A DNA stretch of 7,627 nucleotides from positions 1-7,627 of the forward strand of contig VFGQ01000042.1 of the NCBI GenBank assembly GCA_009391605.1, read 5' to 3'. The notes under the pieces were generated by a model. That model was given only the letters and a program-made list of their open reading frames with translations. It did not search any database and was not told where the DNA came from. Of the stretch, positions 6,411 through 7,627 are shown one piece after another. The stretch's first letter is position 1; the number at the start of each line of letters is the position of its first letter. Source of the DNA: SAR202 cluster bacterium (GTDB lineage: Bacteria > Chloroflexota > Dehalococcoidia > SAR202 > GCA-002694895). Made by a program: the position numbers and the translations under genes.

Positions 6411-7627
6411 ATGACAAAATATAACATTAAGATTTACAAAGATATCAAAGTTAAAATGAGGGATGGTATTAATTTATATACCGATATATATATGCCTTGC
6501 AATTCTGATTATAAAACAATAAAAAATACCCCTGTATTACTAGAAAGAACTCCATACGATAAAAAAGCATTAAATCTGACGGAAAGATATAATTATTTTT
6601 GTTCAAATGGGTATATTGTAATTACTCAAGATTGTAGGGGTTGCTTTGCATCTGAGGGGGACTTGTACTTTTTAACACAAGAAGCTCCAGATGGATTAGA
6701 TACATTGGATTGGATAGGAAAACAAGATTGGTTTAATGAATCAAATAAACAAGTTGGTACATTTGGGACTTCATATCAGGCGTGGACACAAAGTGCAGCT
6801 GCAACTCAAAATCCTAAGAATTTAAATGGAATGATTGTAAATATGGGCGGCAGTAATGCATTTACATCAACAGTAAGGCAGGGTGGTGCAATGGAATTAA
6901 GATTTATAGCATGGGCTTATTGGCACTCAGCATCAAATACTAATAGTAGTTTAAAATCGCTAGAAACTGATTTGGCAATAAATTCATACAACTTTGAAGA
7001 TGCCCTAAATAATTGGCCTATTAAAAAGGGATTAACACCATTAAGCCTGATACCAAACTACGAACGGTGGGCATTTGATATATTAACTAACACTGATTAT
7101 GATGAATATTGGATGCAACCAGGTTTTGCTATTGATGAATATTATGATGATCATCCAGACATACCGATGATATATGTTGGTGGCTGGTATGATTCATATA
7201 CAAGAGCCACTATTGAAAATTTTGTTGGATTAAATGAAATTAAGAGTTCAGAAGTCAAATTAATTATTGGGCCATGGACACATGGAACAGCACAACCAGA
7301 GATTACTTTTTCCGGAGATTTAGAATTTGGAGAAAATGCTTCTATTGGATCATTTAAAGATTTCCATTTAGCGTGGTATAACAAATGGTTTAAAAAATCC
7401 AATACTACAGATGATTCAGAATATTTATATGATTCACCAATTAAAATTTTTGTTATGGGTTCGGGCGATGGTCATAAAACTAAAGACGGAAGATTATTTC
7501 ATGGAGGGTATTGGAGAGAAGAAACCAAATGGCCATTAAAAAACACTAACTTTGTAGAGTATTATCTAAATAAAGACAATGTTTTATCAAAATCAAAATC
7601 TACAGGTAATTATTCAACATCATATAT
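6411..7627 (+). CDS. CocE/NonD-family (peptidase S15) alpha/beta hydrolase, 3'-truncated
   Basis: An open frame from the ATG at 6411 runs off the right edge with 405 complete codons and no stop. The start is supported by an in-frame TGA at 6396-6398. It also places the family's opening strand (K-V-K-M-R-D-G-I-x-L, residues 13-22) near the N-terminus with no signal peptide; the next ATG (6456) would cut into that motif. Family features follow in order: VLLERTPYDK (about 44-53), VITQDCRGC ahead of the nucleophile, GTFGTSYQAW with Ser121 at the nucleophile elbow, VGGWYD with Asp261, and IIGPWTHG with His291. All three triad residues are therefore present. The family includes cocaine esterase, alpha-amino-acid ester hydrolases and X-Pro dipeptidyl-peptidases, so it hydrolyses an ester or amide bond in an unknown substrate. 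Full-length members are about 550-670 residues; the missing part would be most of the C-terminal jelly-roll domain. The gene is transcribed divergently from the PEP synthase operon. Confidence 0.92.
   Translation, partial: MTKYNIKIYKDIKVKMRDGINLYTDIYMPCNSDYKTIKNTPVLLERTPYDKKALNLTERYNYFCSNGYIVITQDCRGCFASEGDLYFLTQEAPDGLDTLDWIGKQDWFNESNKQVGTFGTSYQAWTQSAAATQNPKNLNGMIVNMGGSNAFTSTVRQGGAMELRFIAWAYWHSASNTNSSLKSLETDLAINSYNFEDALNNWPIKKGLTPLSLIPNYERWAFDILTNTDYDEYWMQPGFAIDEYYDDHPDIPMIYVGGWYDSYTRATIENFVGLNEIKSSEVKLIIGPWTHGTAQPEITFSGDLEFGENASIGSFKDFHLAWYNKWFKKSNTTDDSEYLYDSPIKIFVMGSGDGHKTKDGRLFHGGYWREETKWPLKNTNFVEYYLNKDNVLSKSKSTGNYSTSY

Noticed and set aside
7151..7402. An 83-residue ORF on the - strand
   Set aside because: It is fully antisense to the CocE-family gene, over the segment holding the catalytic Asp and His. 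Its translation resembles no family I know, and the + strand frame explains this DNA.

Overview
The window is AT-rich bacterial DNA (roughly 30% G+C by eye) and densely packed with genes. The mix is a BNR/Asp-box beta-propeller protein, a CocE-type hydrolase, a cytoplasmic gamma-glutamyltransferase-like Ntn hydrolase and a PEP synthase. Such genes are common in uncultured marine bacteria, for example SAR202 Chloroflexota. That placement is a low-confidence inference: there is no rRNA or other phylogenetic marker here.

Layout. (1) On the + strand, from the left edge to 1886, is the 3' part of a large sortilin/BNR-type beta-propeller protein. It converges with the next gene, leaving a 2-base gap. 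(2) On the - strand, from 6302 down to 1889, is a tight three-gene operon: PEP synthase, then a gamma-glutamyltransferase-family protein 1 base later, then a small membrane-anchored thioredoxin-fold protein whose ATG directly follows the previous stop. (3) A 108-base divergent intergenic region (6303-6410) holds candidate promoters in both directions. (4) On the + strand, from 6411 to the right edge, is the 5' part of a CocE/NonD-family serine hydrolase with its full catalytic triad.

The main result is in the last operon gene. What looks like two small ORFs on the - strand (2374-2120 and 2092-1889) is one continuous reading frame interrupted by a single in-frame TGA at 2122-2120. The TGA sits exactly where the first cysteine of a thioredoxin-type CxxC motif is expected (Y-S-N-Y-[TGA]-A-T-C-T). 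A perfect 7-bp stem with a 5-base loop carrying G as its second base starts 19 bases after it, in the usual place for a bacterial SECIS element. The simplest reading is a 161-residue selenoprotein with a UxxC redox motif behind two transmembrane helices. No selenocysteine machinery (selA, selB, selC, selD) lies in the window, so this still needs outside confirmation.

A second point of interest is the gamma-glutamyltransferase-family protein. It keeps the self-processing nucleophile (TTH) but appears to have lost most residues that bind the gamma-glutamyl group in E. coli Ggt, so it probably acts on another substrate.
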